Origin: JBDHHQ01 sp039586035
GTDB lineage: Bacteria > Gemmatimonadota > Gemmatimonadetes > Longimicrobiales > Gaopeijiaceae
Length of the DNA stretch: 64,000 nt
Assembly: GCA_039586035.1 (NCBI GenBank)
Contig: JBDHLD010000004.1
Location: 62,001-126,000 of the forward strand
Reading direction: 5' to 3'
Every line of letters starts with the position of its first letter. Positions within the stretch are counted from its first letter, which is position 1. The position numbers and the translations under genes were made by a program. Below are positions 17,302 through 27,245 of the stretch, one piece after another. Below the pieces are notes generated by a model, which did not search any database, was not told where the DNA came from, and saw only the letters and a program-made list of their open reading frames with translations.

Positions 17302-17598
17302 TCAGGCCGATGCTCCTGTGCCGTCGTAGTCGGCTCGGTCGCTGGGACATGCAATCGTAAGAGTTCCACCGCTCGAAGACCTGTAGACACCGACGATCGC
17401 CCCCTCGCCCGGGTCGTCATCCATGACGAGCTCCTCCGCCACCAGGACAAGGCTGGTGCTCCCGGCCGTCAGCCGCTCCGGGCAGAAGAAGGCCCATCCG
17501 ACGGACGCCGCCCCTACCACCATTGCCGGGACCAGCGCGCAGCCTCGCCCACCCGCCCACCGCAGACGTGCCCCGACTTCGTTGCCTTTCATGTTCAT
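17302..17598 (-). CDS. Small secreted protein A, paralogue of the protein at 19513-19788
   Basis: A 98-residue exported protein. The N-terminus MNMKGNEVGARLRW is followed by a hydrophobic stretch (residues 21-37) ending VGWA, where cleavage is likely. The mature part has two cysteines, in FFCPE (Cys39) and TIACPSD (Cys84). Its segment VGVYRSSSGGTLTIAC matches VGHYRMSDGSTIDVDC of the small protein encoded 2 kb upstream on the same strand, so the two are paralogues. The start is preceded by CGGAGG. It is the last gene of the locus with a DsbA-like enzyme and a beta-propeller. I know of no named family. Confidence 0.72.
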   Translation of the reverse strand: MNMKGNEVGARLRWAGGRGCALVPAMVVGAASVGWAFFCPERLTAGSTSLVLVAEELVMDDDPGEGAIVGVYRSSSGGTLTIACPSDRADYDGTGASA

Positions 17599-17752
17599 CC
17601 ATCCTCCGTTGGGCTGGTGCGCCCCACCTGAAGTTGCGTCGAGAGCGGTGGACCCCGCCCCGATCCAGGAGAATCTCCTCCCTCGAGCCGGGCTGCCGAA
17701 TGGCTCGTCGGGACCGGCCCCAACCGCCCTCGCGTCAGGCGGCTCGAGTGTA

Positions 17753-18418
17753 CTAGCCACCGGCGAGTCGGGCTTCGACCAGATCCAGAACCTCGGTGAA
17801 GGACCTGGAGGGGGTGACCAGCGTGGAGCCAACCAGGATCACCGGCACGCCAGCCACACCGATGTTGGCCGCGGCCGAGCGGTCCGCCTCCAGACGGGAG
17901 GTCGCGTACGGCGAGCCGAGACACTCCTGGAACTCCGCCACGGCCAGACCGAGCCGCCCGGCATAGCGGCGGAAGACCTCATGCGGGTCCTTCCCCCACC
18001 CCCACTCGGGCCGGCCCTCGACCAGGAGGGTGTGCATGCCCCAGGGTTCCCCCTGACGGTCGGCGCAGAAGAGCGCCTGCGCGGCCTTCGGGGCTCGCCG
18101 ATGCGCCCGTAGCGGAGCCTGAACCAGCTGGTACCGTAGGCGGCCCTGGGAGGCCAGGGCCCGCAATCTGCGACCCACCCGTCTGTCCAGGGCCTCACAG
18201 GCCGAGCACTCGTAGTCGCCTACTACACGCACGGTCAGCGCCCCCTGGCTGGGACCGACCGCCACACCGGCGCCTTCCAGGGCACCGGGAACGTGGTCGG
18301 CGACGGTGACCAGACTGGGCTGGGGAGAGCGGCTGACGCTTGCCGAAGCGAGCGCCAGCATTATCGCTGCCACGCTCGGCACGGCTACCGAGACCAACGA
18401 CCGCACGAGCCGCGTCAT
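17753..18418 (-). CDS. Secreted DsbA-like thioredoxin-fold oxidoreductase
   Basis: A 221-residue protein with an N-terminal hydrophobic signal (residues 9-28) and a thioredoxin-4/DsbA-type domain. The active site is DYECSACEAL, a CSAC redox pair near residue 72, and the cis-proline loop GVAGVPVILV comes near 195; two further cysteines lie between them. Proteins of this kind make or shuffle disulfides outside the cytoplasm. Its start overlaps the propeller stop in an ATGA. The small two-cysteine secreted proteins encoded at both ends of this locus are obvious candidate substrates, which is my inference. Confidence 0.87.
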   Translation of the reverse strand: MTRLVRSLVSVAVPSVAAIMLALASASVSRSPQPSLVTVADHVPGALEGAGVAVGPSQGALTVRVVGDYECSACEALDRRVGRRLRALASQGRLRYQLVQAPLRAHRRAPKAAQALFCADRQGEPWGMHTLLVEGRPEWGWGKDPHEVFRRYAGRLGLAVAEFQECLGSPYATSRLEADRSAAANIGVAGVPVILVGSTLVTPSRSFTEVLDLVEARLAGG

Positions 18419-19455
18419 GATCCGTCGCCGAGTCTGTAACGGTTGACCCCGTACGTGTGCAGCACGGTGATCTCGTCGCCCTCCACCACCGCCGCCGCCG
18501 CGTTGAGCAGCGGCTCCCAGGGGCCTGGCCGCTCAGGCACCGAAAGCAGACGACCCCGGAGGGTGGCAGGGTCGACCATGAGTCCGAAGTGGGGAGAGGC
18601 CGTGAAGAGGACGAGAAGCCGTCCATCGGGCTGGCGCTTCAGGCCCTTGGCGAGGTGAACCCCCACGACCCGGCGCCCCTGCCGGGCGAGCCGAGTCCGG
18701 AGCGACTCGTTCCGGGATCGGATCCGCTGCACCACCGAGTCCGGGAGGCGTGCCGCACCGTCCAAGGAACCGCCGTCATCGTACACCAGCAGATGACCTT
18801 CCGTGTTGTCCAGGACCGCGACTGAGCCTGCATCCGTGACGGCCACCCTGTCCCGTCGGTCGATCCCTCCGGGGGCTCCAGACAGCTCGGGGCGCGCACG
18901 GAGCCTCCTGCCGAACGGCACGCTCTCCCCGTTCGCTCGGATCCGTGTGAGGAACGCGTGGGCGGGCGCGCTCGCCACGAACAGGTCCCCGTCGACTCCT
19001 ACTGCCAGGTCTCCCCAGGGCCCAGGCAGCGCGACGACGCGTTGAAACGCGCCTCCGAACGCGAAGAACGACACCCGTCCGTTGGATAGCTCCACGACCG
19101 CGACGCCGTCGGCGGTCAGATCCGCCACCAGCGGTGCCTCCAGCTCACCGGGACCCGATCCGCTGCGGCCGATTACACCCACCGGCTCCAGGCTCCGGTC
19201 CAACCTCACCAACCGGTCGTTTCCGGCGTCCACCACCAGGTAGCCTCCCGGAACGGGTAGCAAGTCGGTGGCGGCGTGGAAGCCCAAGGTGTCCTGCATC
19301 GTCTCCACCCTCTGGGCGACCAGCTCGACCGGTTCCATCGAGCCTTCCACGACGATCTCGGGCGGCAACTCCGGAGGCGCGCGACACGCCCAGGTGACTG
19401 CTGTCGAAAGGAGAGCCGCCGCCCGGGTCAAGCAAAAGCCTCTATGCACTGGCAC
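18415..19455 (-). CDS. Secreted 6-bladed beta-propeller protein
   Basis: A 346-residue exported protein built of repeated four-strand blades, for example GGYLVVDAGNDRLVRLDRSL, DGVAVVELSNGRVSFFAF and DAGSVAVLDNTEGHLLVYD. It resembles the six-bladed (BF3164/NHL-like) propellers found as lipoproteins in Bacteroidetes and Gemmatimonadota. A hydrophobic signal ends in TWAC, a weak lipobox. The start is uncertain: GTG at 19509, 19455 or 19449, or TTG at 19431, are all possible. I prefer 19455 because a strong hairpin lies between 19478 and 19505. Its stop overlaps the DsbA-like gene in an ATGA. Likely role: a surface binding scaffold in the small-protein locus. Confidence 0.82.
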   Translation of the reverse strand: MPVHRGFCLTRAAALLSTAVTWACRAPPELPPEIVVEGSMEPVELVAQRVETMQDTLGFHAATDLLPVPGGYLVVDAGNDRLVRLDRSLEPVGVIGRSGSGPGELEAPLVADLTADGVAVVELSNGRVSFFAFGGAFQRVVALPGPWGDLAVGVDGDLFVASAPAHAFLTRIRANGESVPFGRRLRARPELSGAPGGIDRRDRVAVTDAGSVAVLDNTEGHLLVYDDGGSLDGAARLPDSVVQRIRSRNESLRTRLARQGRRVVGVHLAKGLKRQPDGRLLVLFTASPHFGLMVDPATLRGRLLSVPERPGPWEPLLNAAAAVVEGDEITVLHTYGVNRYRLGDGS

Positions 19456-19477
19456 TGACTCCGTCCACGATTTCGGC

Positions 19478-19505
19478 GGGGCGGCCGGCGCCGGCCGGCC
19501 GCCCC
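19478..19505 (-). terminator. Strong GC hairpin between small protein B and the propeller gene
   Basis: GGGGCGGCC (19478-19486) and GGCCGCCCC (19497-19505) form a perfect 9-bp stem with a 10-base loop that is itself nearly self-complementary. It begins 8 bases after the small-protein stop on the minus strand. Without a T-run it would act as an attenuator or mRNA 3'-end stabiliser, giving more of the small protein than of the downstream genes, as is common for secreted peptide operons. Confidence 0.5.
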
Positions 19506-19512
19506 ACACCCG

Positions 19513-19788
19513 TCAGATTTGCGTGTAGGTCCGGCAGTCGACGTCGATGGTGGAGCCGTCGCTCATCCGGTAGTGTCCGACGGACCAGGTCTGGCTCACC
19601 GAGCGCTGGGCGTAGACGCCTGCCTCGGCCCCGTAGGTCGTCTCCTCCGTTACCAGCGACTCTCCGAGCAGGTAGCCACTGGACGGGCTGCCTGCGCCGC
19701 CCGAGATGTACTGGGCGCAGTCGGCCCAGACCCATCCGGCACCCGCCAGGGTTGCAGCGAATGCCATAGCGATCGTTCGAGTTCTCAT
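19513..19788 (-). CDS. Small secreted protein B, paralogue of the protein at 17302-17598
   Basis: A 91-residue protein with a clean Sec signal (MRTRTIAMAFAATLAGAG, cleavage likely after WVWA at residue 22) and a mature part of about 69 residues. The mature part holds two cysteines, DCAQY (Cys24) and VDCRTY (Cys85). GGGAGGAC lies 4 bases before the ATG, an excellent ribosome site that rules out the longer upstream reading. The C-terminal VGHYRMSDGSTIDVDC matches small protein A. It is the first gene of the propeller/DsbA locus and is followed by a hairpin. The function is unknown; a disulfide-bonded signalling or antimicrobial peptide is possible but unproven. Confidence 0.78.
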   Translation of the reverse strand: MRTRTIAMAFAATLAGAGWVWADCAQYISGGAGSPSSGYLLGESLVTEETTYGAEAGVYAQRSVSQTWSVGHYRMSDGSTIDVDCRTYTQI

Positions 19789-20229
19789 GAATGTCCTCCC
19801 GAGGGTGTGCGGGCCTGCCTTCCGGCCCAGGCTTTCTCGTCCGTCGCGTTGCTCCGGAGCCTCGGCGACATGGCCGAAGATGCCCTCGATCGGTGTGCCG
19901 AGGAATGAAGGAATGGGACCCTGTCGCGGTGGCGGGACCGGGAGTCCCGCGAGATGACAGAACCTGCCGCGTTTCGAGGTCACCGGCTGCCCAGAATTCT
20001 CGAGGCCCAAGATCCTCTTCGGCAGTCAAGGTATTTCAGATAAAGGAGTTATGGTGCCTGCGCCCGCCGCCGCGCCATCTTGGCACGCTCGATGCAGGGA
20101 AGTGCCTCGGGAATACCCGACAAGACGAGGTCCGCCAGATCCTGCTCAACGGGGCGTGCCTGAGCCTGTCTCGACCCGGGACAGGTCGGCCGCCGACCAG
20201 ACGAGAGCGGATGCCGCGGGAGGAAGACG
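19789..20229. other. 441-bp intergenic region between small protein B and a small forward ORF
   Basis: This divergent region should hold the promoter of the small-protein locus. I see no convincing gene. A less GC-rich patch with TATTTCAGATAAAGGAG lies at 20032-20048, directly before an unlikely 60-codon frame. No clear -35/-10 pair of good spacing is visible on either strand. Confidence 0.4.
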
Positions 20230-20406
20230 ATGAACGACCCGTTCGGTAGAAGCGAGTGGCTCCTGAGGGCCGCGCTCCGGGAAGACCGGGGCGGCCGCCC
20301 GAAGGTGGCCCGGGCCCTGAGACAGATGGCAGAAGACGCTCGTCCCCTGGAGCCCATCGGCGTGGCGACTGCCGAGGAGGAGCACAAACGCCCTTTCGGC
20401 GAGTGA
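20230..20406 (+). CDS. Hypothetical 58-residue protein
   Basis: The reading frame starts MNDPFGRSEWLLRAALRED and ends KRPFGE. GGGAGGAAG lies 4-5 bases before the ATG, third codon positions are strongly G/C like neighbouring genes, and a strong terminator follows 64 bases after the stop. It has no signal peptide or membrane segment. The middle (RPKVARALRQMAEDARP) could form a basic amphipathic helix. I do not recognise a family. Confidence 0.55.
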   Translation: MNDPFGRSEWLLRAALREDRGGRPKVARALRQMAEDARPLEPIGVATAEEEHKRPFGE

Positions 20407-20470
20407 TTCGCGTCTCCGACCCGGGCGGCGACCTCGATTGAGCCCGTTGAGCGCGAAGACGATGGAAGAC

Positions 20471-20513
20471 GCGAAAGCGCCCCCGATTCTCACGGTCGGG
20501 GGCGCTTTTCGCG
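20471..20513. terminator. Bidirectional rho-independent terminator
   Basis: GCGAAAGCGCCCCCGA (20471-20486) pairs with TCGGGGGCGCTTTTCGC (20496-20512) with one bulged T, around a 9-base loop. The A-tract and T-tract flank the GC stem symmetrically, so it can end both the short forward ORF and the reverse ETF-QO gene, which stops 41 bases away. Confidence 0.85.
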
Positions 20514-20553
20514 CGGCCTACCCGTGCCCAGCGGTGCCTATGGGCTCGAGCGG

Positions 20554-22236
<1,683 letters not shown>

Positions 22237-22319
22237 GCTGCTCCTCGAGGATCGCTGGTGCGTGGCGTCGGCGTCGTGGATCAGGACTCCGGGCACGGGG
22301 TACCCACTGCTTCGCCTCC

Positions 22320-22339
22320 GGATCCCTGACGAGGGATCC
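22320..22339. repeat. Perfect 8-bp hairpin in the divergent ETF-QO/AAA intergenic region
   Basis: GGATCCCT (22320-22327) and AGGGATCC (22332-22339) flank a GACG tetraloop. It lies about 84 bases upstream of the ETF-QO start and 150 bases before the AAA gene. The 252-bp region has no gene I can support. It could be an operator or chance. Confidence 0.4.
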
Positions 22340-22488
22340 CGGCCTCCGGTTGAACAGCCCGTGGTAGCAGGCCTCTCGGCATCGCCGTGTCCGGCACCCG
22401 GCCACGGCGGCTGAAGCTGGCGAGACTACCCCGATCGGATGGCCGCTACACGGACACGCACCGGCCCCACAGGGCCTGGATTGGGAAT

Positions 22489-23958
22489 ATGATGTCTGGA
22501 CAGCTGCCCACGACCGTCGGGGACCTTCGGGCCGCCGGATACGTGAGCCGCCCGGTCAAGGACGAGATGCGGGCCAATCTCGTGCTCAAGCTTCGTCAGC
22601 AGGAGTCGCTGTTCCCCGGGATCGTGGGCTACGAGGATTCGGTGATCCCGCAGATCGTCAACGCCGTGCTGGCTCGTCACGACTTCATCCTGCTGGGGCT
22701 GCGGGGCCAGGCCAAGAGCCGCATCCTGCGGCAGCTCGTCGACCTGCTGGATCCGGAGATACCGATCCTCGCGGGCTCGGAGATCAATGACGACCCCTTT
22801 CATCCCATCTCCAAGTACGGGCGACTTCTGCTGGAGGAGCACGGCGAGGACGCGCCGGTGGAATGGGTCCCACGGGATCACCGCTATGTCGAGAAGCTCG
22901 CGACGCCGGACGTGACCATCGCCGACATCATCGGTGACGTGGACCCTATCAAGGCGGCCCGAGGCGGTCACATCCTGGCGGACGAGCTCACGATCCACTA
23001 CGGGCTTCTGCCCCGGGCCAACCGGGGGATCTTCGCCATCAATGAGCTACCGGACCTCGCCGGCAAGATCCAGGTCGGGCTCTTCAACATTCTCCAGGAA
23101 GGCGACGTTCAGGTCAAAGGATATCCCATCCGCCTGCCCCTCAACGTCATGATGGTCTTCACCGCGAACCCGGAAGACTACACGGCCCGCGGCAAGATCA
23201 TCACGCCGCTGAAGGACCGGATCGGCGCCGAGATCCAGACCCACTATCCCGACGACGTCGGGACCGGCGTGGCCATCACCGCCCAGGAGGCGTGGGTGAA
23301 GCGAGACGCGACGGGGCTGGACGTGGAGGTGCCCGATTTCGTTGCCGAGCTCGTCGAGCAGGTGGCGTTCCTCGCTCGGGCGGACAGTCGAGTGGACCAG
23401 CGTTCCGGCGTCAGCCAACGCATGCCGATCTCCGTGATCGAGAGCATGGTGTCGAATGCGGAGCGGCGGGCGCTGCTCCTCGACGAGGACTCCGTGGTGC
23501 CCAGAATCGGCGACGTGTACGCCTCGCTTCCGGCCATCACCGGCAAGATGGAGCTGGAATACGAGGGGGAGCTGCACGGCAGCGATCGCATCGCCTCGGA
23601 GCTCATCGCCAAGGCCGCCGGGCTGACTTTCACCAACCGGGCCGGCGGCGTGGACGTCGAGGACGTGGTCGAGTATTTCGAGACAGGCGGGGCGTTGCAG
23701 GTGTCGCCGGACGCGTCCGCCGACGCGTGCGTCCAGGGCTTCCAGACGGTGCCCGGGCTGCTGGACGTGGTGGAGCAGGTGGGTCTTGCCTCGGCTGCCG
23801 CGTCACCTGGTGTCCGCGCCGCGGCCTGCGAACTGGTGCTCGAGGCGCTTGTAGCCGAGCGGCGCATCAGCCGCTCCGACGGTGGCGGTTACCAGAGATC
23901 CCGGCACGAGGGTCCGGGCAAGCCGGGACTCCAGGGATTCGATCCTTTCGGTGCCTGA
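22489..23958 (+). CDS. MoxR/magnesium-chelatase-like AAA+ ATPase
   Basis: A 489-residue ATPase of the ChlI/MoxR clade. Walker A reads GLRGQAKS at residues 70-77, with Ala before the Lys as in many MoxR proteins. Walker B is near 160 (GGHILADEL), sensor-1 lies in MMVFTANPED, and an arginine-finger region follows in PLKDRIGAE. Such ATPases usually work with a VWA-domain protein to remodel or insert metals into a client. A VWA protein is encoded 4.5 kb downstream on the same strand. The start is the ATG pair at 22489/22492. The C-terminal 90 residues are less conserved. Confidence 0.88.
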   Translation: MMSGQLPTTVGDLRAAGYVSRPVKDEMRANLVLKLRQQESLFPGIVGYEDSVIPQIVNAVLARHDFILLGLRGQAKSRILRQLVDLLDPEIPILAGSEINDDPFHPISKYGRLLLEEHGEDAPVEWVPRDHRYVEKLATPDVTIADIIGDVDPIKAARGGHILADELTIHYGLLPRANRGIFAINELPDLAGKIQVGLFNILQEGDVQVKGYPIRLPLNVMMVFTANPEDYTARGKIITPLKDRIGAEIQTHYPDDVGTGVAITAQEAWVKRDATGLDVEVPDFVAELVEQVAFLARADSRVDQRSGVSQRMPISVIESMVSNAERRALLLDEDSVVPRIGDVYASLPAITGKMELEYEGELHGSDRIASELIAKAAGLTFTNRAGGVDVEDVVEYFETGGALQVSPDASADACVQGFQTVPGLLDVVEQVGLASAAASPGVRAAACELVLEALVAERRISRSDGGGYQRSRHEGPGKPGLQGFDPFGA

Positions 23959-23998
23959 TCCAGAGACCGGCGCGCCCGGTCCCCAAAGAGGTGGCAAG

Positions 23999-25378
23999 AT
24001 GAAGCTCGCCGGCACGTGCCTGCTCCTGCTCTCCGCAGTCGGCATCTTCGGGTGCGACGATGGGTTCGTCGAACCCCTCCCCATCGACGAGATCAACCCA
24101 CCGCCCGTGCCCGAGTCCGTCGTGTCGTGGCTCCAGGGCAATGTCATGCCCATATCCTCCGCCACCCCTACCGGCTCGTTCGCGGATCTGCAACCGCTCA
24201 AAGAGCTCATCGGCGACGCCCGCGTCGTGGCGCTGGGCGAGGCCACCCACGGCTCGCGGGAGTTCTTCCAGATGAAGCACCGACTGGTCCGGTTCCTCGT
24301 CCAGGAGATGGGCTTCAACGTGTTCGCCATGGAGGCGAGCATGCCGGAGTCGGTCCGCATCGACCGGTACGTGAAGGGGGGACCGGGGGATGCGGCCGAG
24401 CTCCTGTCGGGGCTCTACTTCTGGACGTGGAACACGCAGGAAGTGCTGGACATGATCGGGTGGATGAGGGAGCACAACGCGGCCCCCGGCGGCGCCCCGA
24501 CGGTGACCTTCACCGGATTCGACATGCAGTATCCCGGGATGGCGGTGGCCAACACGGAGGCGTTCTTCCAGAGCCACGCCCCCGACAGCGCGGCCTGGGC
24601 AGCTCGCCAGTTCGACTGTATGCGGGAATACCTCAACGGGCCGGACGGGCAGGCCGCTCGCGACCGGTGGCTGCTCGAGCCCACCCCCGAGCGAGACGAC
24701 TGTCGGGCCAACGTCGACGAGGTCGAGGCCTTCCTCGAGCTGAACCGGACGCAGTTGGAAGAGACCGCATCCGCTGAGGAAGTCGCCAAGGCAGAGCAAG
24801 ACGTCCGGCTCGTGCTGCAGTGGGAAGCCAAGGAGAGTCTCCGCTTCGGCGGCGACCGGGACCAGCTGATGGCGGAGAACCTGCTCTGGCTCCTCGACCA
24901 GGCGGGTCCGGATGCGAAGATCGTCATGTGGGCCCACAACCTCCACGTGAGCTACCTGGAGAACTGGCAAGGGGATCTGCTGCAGGACGCCCTGGGTGAC
25001 GACTACCTGGCCATCGGGCTGTCTTTCGGACAGGGCTCATTCAACGCCATCACCCGGCTGTTGAACGGAGACTTCCGCGGCATCGAGAGGCAGCGGGTCG
25101 GGTCGCCGCCGTCGGGTAGCTATGAGTATCGCTTCACCGCGGCCGAGATTCCGTTGTTCGCCCTGGACTTGAGATCGTTGGGCCTCTCGCCGGGGCAGGA
25201 CGACTGGCTGGCTGTGCCCCTTTGGTTGCGAAGCGTAGGGTCGGTGTACGAACCCGAGGACCCGGGGCTCTACTTCCTCAGAAACGACCCGCTGCCAGAC
25301 ATGTTCGATGCCGTGGTGTACGTCGACGCCAGCACGGAATCCACCCTGCTACCCTTCCGCATGCCCTCGCAGTTCTGA
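23999..25378 (+). CDS. Erythromycin esterase-like lipoprotein
   Basis: A 459-residue exported protein with a lipoprotein signal (LLLLSAVGIFGC, lipid Cys19). Its body matches the erythromycin-esterase/succinoglycan-biosynthesis family: VVALGEATHGSREFFQMK with the key Glu and His near residue 80, FNVFAMEAS, and the late KIVMWAHNLHVSY. True Ere enzymes open macrolide lactones, but many homologues have no known substrate and the lipoprotein form is atypical for resistance. The start has GAGGTGG at good spacing. It follows the AAA gene by 40 bases, so the two are probably co-transcribed. Confidence 0.87.
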   Translation: MKLAGTCLLLLSAVGIFGCDDGFVEPLPIDEINPPPVPESVVSWLQGNVMPISSATPTGSFADLQPLKELIGDARVVALGEATHGSREFFQMKHRLVRFLVQEMGFNVFAMEASMPESVRIDRYVKGGPGDAAELLSGLYFWTWNTQEVLDMIGWMREHNAAPGGAPTVTFTGFDMQYPGMAVANTEAFFQSHAPDSAAWAARQFDCMREYLNGPDGQAARDRWLLEPTPERDDCRANVDEVEAFLELNRTQLEETASAEEVAKAEQDVRLVLQWEAKESLRFGGDRDQLMAENLLWLLDQAGPDAKIVMWAHNLHVSYLENWQGDLLQDALGDDYLAIGLSFGQGSFNAITRLLNGDFRGIERQRVGSPPSGSYEYRFTAAEIPLFALDLRSLGLSPGQDDWLAVPLWLRSVGSVYEPEDPGLYFLRNDPLPDMFDAVVYVDASTESTLLPFRMPSQF

Positions 25379-25430
25379 CGCCCCGGCCTGGTGGAACGCG
25401 CCCCGGCGGAGGAAAGGGCGTGTCGGCCGA

Positions 25431-27245
25431 TCACCCTCCCTGCGGGGTCTTCACTCCCATCGCCGCCCGTGCCTGCTCGTACTGAGCGCGTGGCACCTCC
25501 GCCAGGCCGACCCCCTTCAGCACGGCCTGGAAGGCGGCCTCCCGACGCAGGGGGTCCCACTCGGGCCGACGCAGGGTCAGAGGCAGCCATATGTCCTGCA
25601 CCTCCAGGGCGTGCTGCAATCCCTTCAGGGCCTCCTCCTGCCGCCCCAGTCCCAGCTCGATCGTGGCCAGCTGGGTAGGGAGGATCCACCGCCACCCTGC
25701 CGGGCCTGACGCCATGTCATGGAGGTGACGCTCCGCCCGTTTGGTGTTGCCGCTCTTGCCCACCAGGTAGCCCAGACTCGCCACGGCGATGGGATTGACC
25801 TTGGTCCGCTTGGCGCTTTCGATCAGGTCGACCAGACCGCCGTCGACGTCGCCCCCGTAGGCGCGAGCCCGCCCCCGCAGCCAGTAGGCGAACCCGAAGT
25901 TCGGATTGAGCTCCACGGCCTGGTCCATGACCTCATGGGCCTTGCGGTACATCCGGGCTCCCAGGAGGGCCCAGCCCACGTGTAAGTGGGCGAGGACGGA
26001 CCGGGGGTCTTGGCGCAATGCCGTGACGCAGTGCCGGATCCAGTCCACCAGGTGCCCCGACAGCCCCCGGTTCATGCCAGCCCAGAACCTCGCCGTCACG
26101 ACGGCGGGGTTGATCCCCACGCCGCGTCGGAAGGCCTCTTCCGCGCCACGCCATTCCCAGTCGCGAAACATCCGTGCGCATCCCAGAGCGCTCCACGCCT
26201 CCGGGAGGGCGTCGTCCAGGCCCAGCGCGGCCTCGGCCGACTCCCGAGCGCGCTGGAAGGAGGAACGCGGCTCCACATAGCCGTAGAAACCCTGCAGCAC
26301 CTGGTTCTCGGCACGACCCGCGAGGGCGAGGGCGAAGCGCTCATCCGCACGCACCGCCTGCTCGAAGCCTGGCGCCGCTCGCTGGTATCCCTCGCCTCCC
26401 CGGTGCCAGTCATAGCGCCCCTGGAGATAGGCTCGCTGCGCTTCCCCCGACCGAGTCCGCCGCCCAGGGGACAGCGGAGACGCGTTCGGAGGGATGGGAA
26501 GTCCGGCCACCTTGGCCACCGCCCTGATCAACGCGTCCTCCATCTCCGAGACGGTGTCCAGCGTGCCCTCCAGCTTGCCGGACCACGCCGGCTGCCCGTT
26601 CGAGACGCGGACCAGACGCGCGGCCAGGGTCAGCTTCTCACCCTCGGTGCCGATGCGGCCCTCCAGGACGAATCCCGCGCCGATCTCCTCGCCGGCCGCG
26701 GCCGCCGAGACGTCCCTGAACTTGAACGAGAACGCCGAATCCCTCGCTGGGACGCGGGCCCCCTGCAAGCCGGCCAAACCAAGGAGCACCGCCTCGGCCA
26801 CGCCCTCCGCCAGGGCGTCGATGGACGGGTCCGTGCCCCCGATGGTCAGGGGGAGAACGAGTATGGCCCGGGACTGGGCCCCGGACTGCCGGGGCTGGGA
26901 GGCCGGCTTCGCGGCCGTGGCGTTGCCTCCCGGTGTGGGCCGCGGGGCTGGTTGGCCTGTAGGGGTCTTTGCGGCGAGGCCGGCCGGTGCGCCCGAATTC
27001 TTCGTACGCGGCGCCCCCTTCCGCCCGCCCGACGGCAGCGGCTTCGCTTTCGACTTCGACCTGCCCCGCCTCAGCGTCAGGGGCAAACCGAGCAGCGCGG
27101 CTCCACCCACCGCCATCCAGCTGTAGTCGGGCAGCCCCAGCATGGCTCCCTTCGAGAAGACGAGGATCAACGCACCAGCCGCGACGACGACGTAGAGGAC
27201 GGCCGTGGTCGCTCCACCCCGGCGCTCTCGCGCGATCTGCTTCAT
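25431..27245 (-). CDS. Membrane-anchored TolB-like/TPR protein
   Basis: A 604-residue protein. Two membrane segments near the N-terminus (residues 14-33 and 40-57) are followed by a Lys/Pro/Gly-rich linker. A TolB-like amino-terminal domain comes next (ILVLPLTIGG, LAEGVAEAVLLGLA, VPARDSAFSFKF), then TPR repeats to the end. This layout is known from adenylate-cyclase- and kinase-associated proteins that score or scaffold other factors; no kinase or cyclase domain is fused here. Its start overlaps the mutY stop in an ATGA. The function is unknown. Confidence 0.8.
   Translation of the reverse strand: MKQIARERRGGATTAVLYVVVAAGALILVFSKGAMLGLPDYSWMAVGGAALLGLPLTLRRGRSKSKAKPLPSGGRKGAPRTKNSGAPAGLAAKTPTGQPAPRPTPGGNATAAKPASQPRQSGAQSRAILVLPLTIGGTDPSIDALAEGVAEAVLLGLAGLQGARVPARDSAFSFKFRDVSAAAAGEEIGAGFVLEGRIGTEGEKLTLAARLVRVSNGQPAWSGKLEGTLDTVSEMEDALIRAVAKVAGLPIPPNASPLSPGRRTRSGEAQRAYLQGRYDWHRGGEGYQRAAPGFEQAVRADERFALALAGRAENQVLQGFYGYVEPRSSFQRARESAEAALGLDDALPEAWSALGCARMFRDWEWRGAEEAFRRGVGINPAVVTARFWAGMNRGLSGHLVDWIRHCVTALRQDPRSVLAHLHVGWALLGARMYRKAHEVMDQAVELNPNFGFAYWLRGRARAYGGDVDGGLVDLIESAKRTKVNPIAVASLGYLVGKSGNTKRAERHLHDMASGPAGWRWILPTQLATIELGLGRQEEALKGLQHALEVQDIWLPLTLRRPEWDPLRREAAFQAVLKGVGLAEVPRAQYEQARAAMGVKTPQGG

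Noticed and set aside
20051..20233. 60-codon forward frame behind AAAGGAG, ending in an ATGA overlap with the 58-codon gene
   Set aside because: Its composition is Pro/Arg/Ala noise, third codon positions are not GC-biased like real genes here, and the SD sequence is only 2 bases from the ATG.
23999..25378. Macrolide resistance gene, and streptogramin resistance for the Vgb-like gene at 35325-36365
   Set aside because: Both belong to broad families in which most environmental members are not resistance enzymes; signal peptides and context give no support for resistance.
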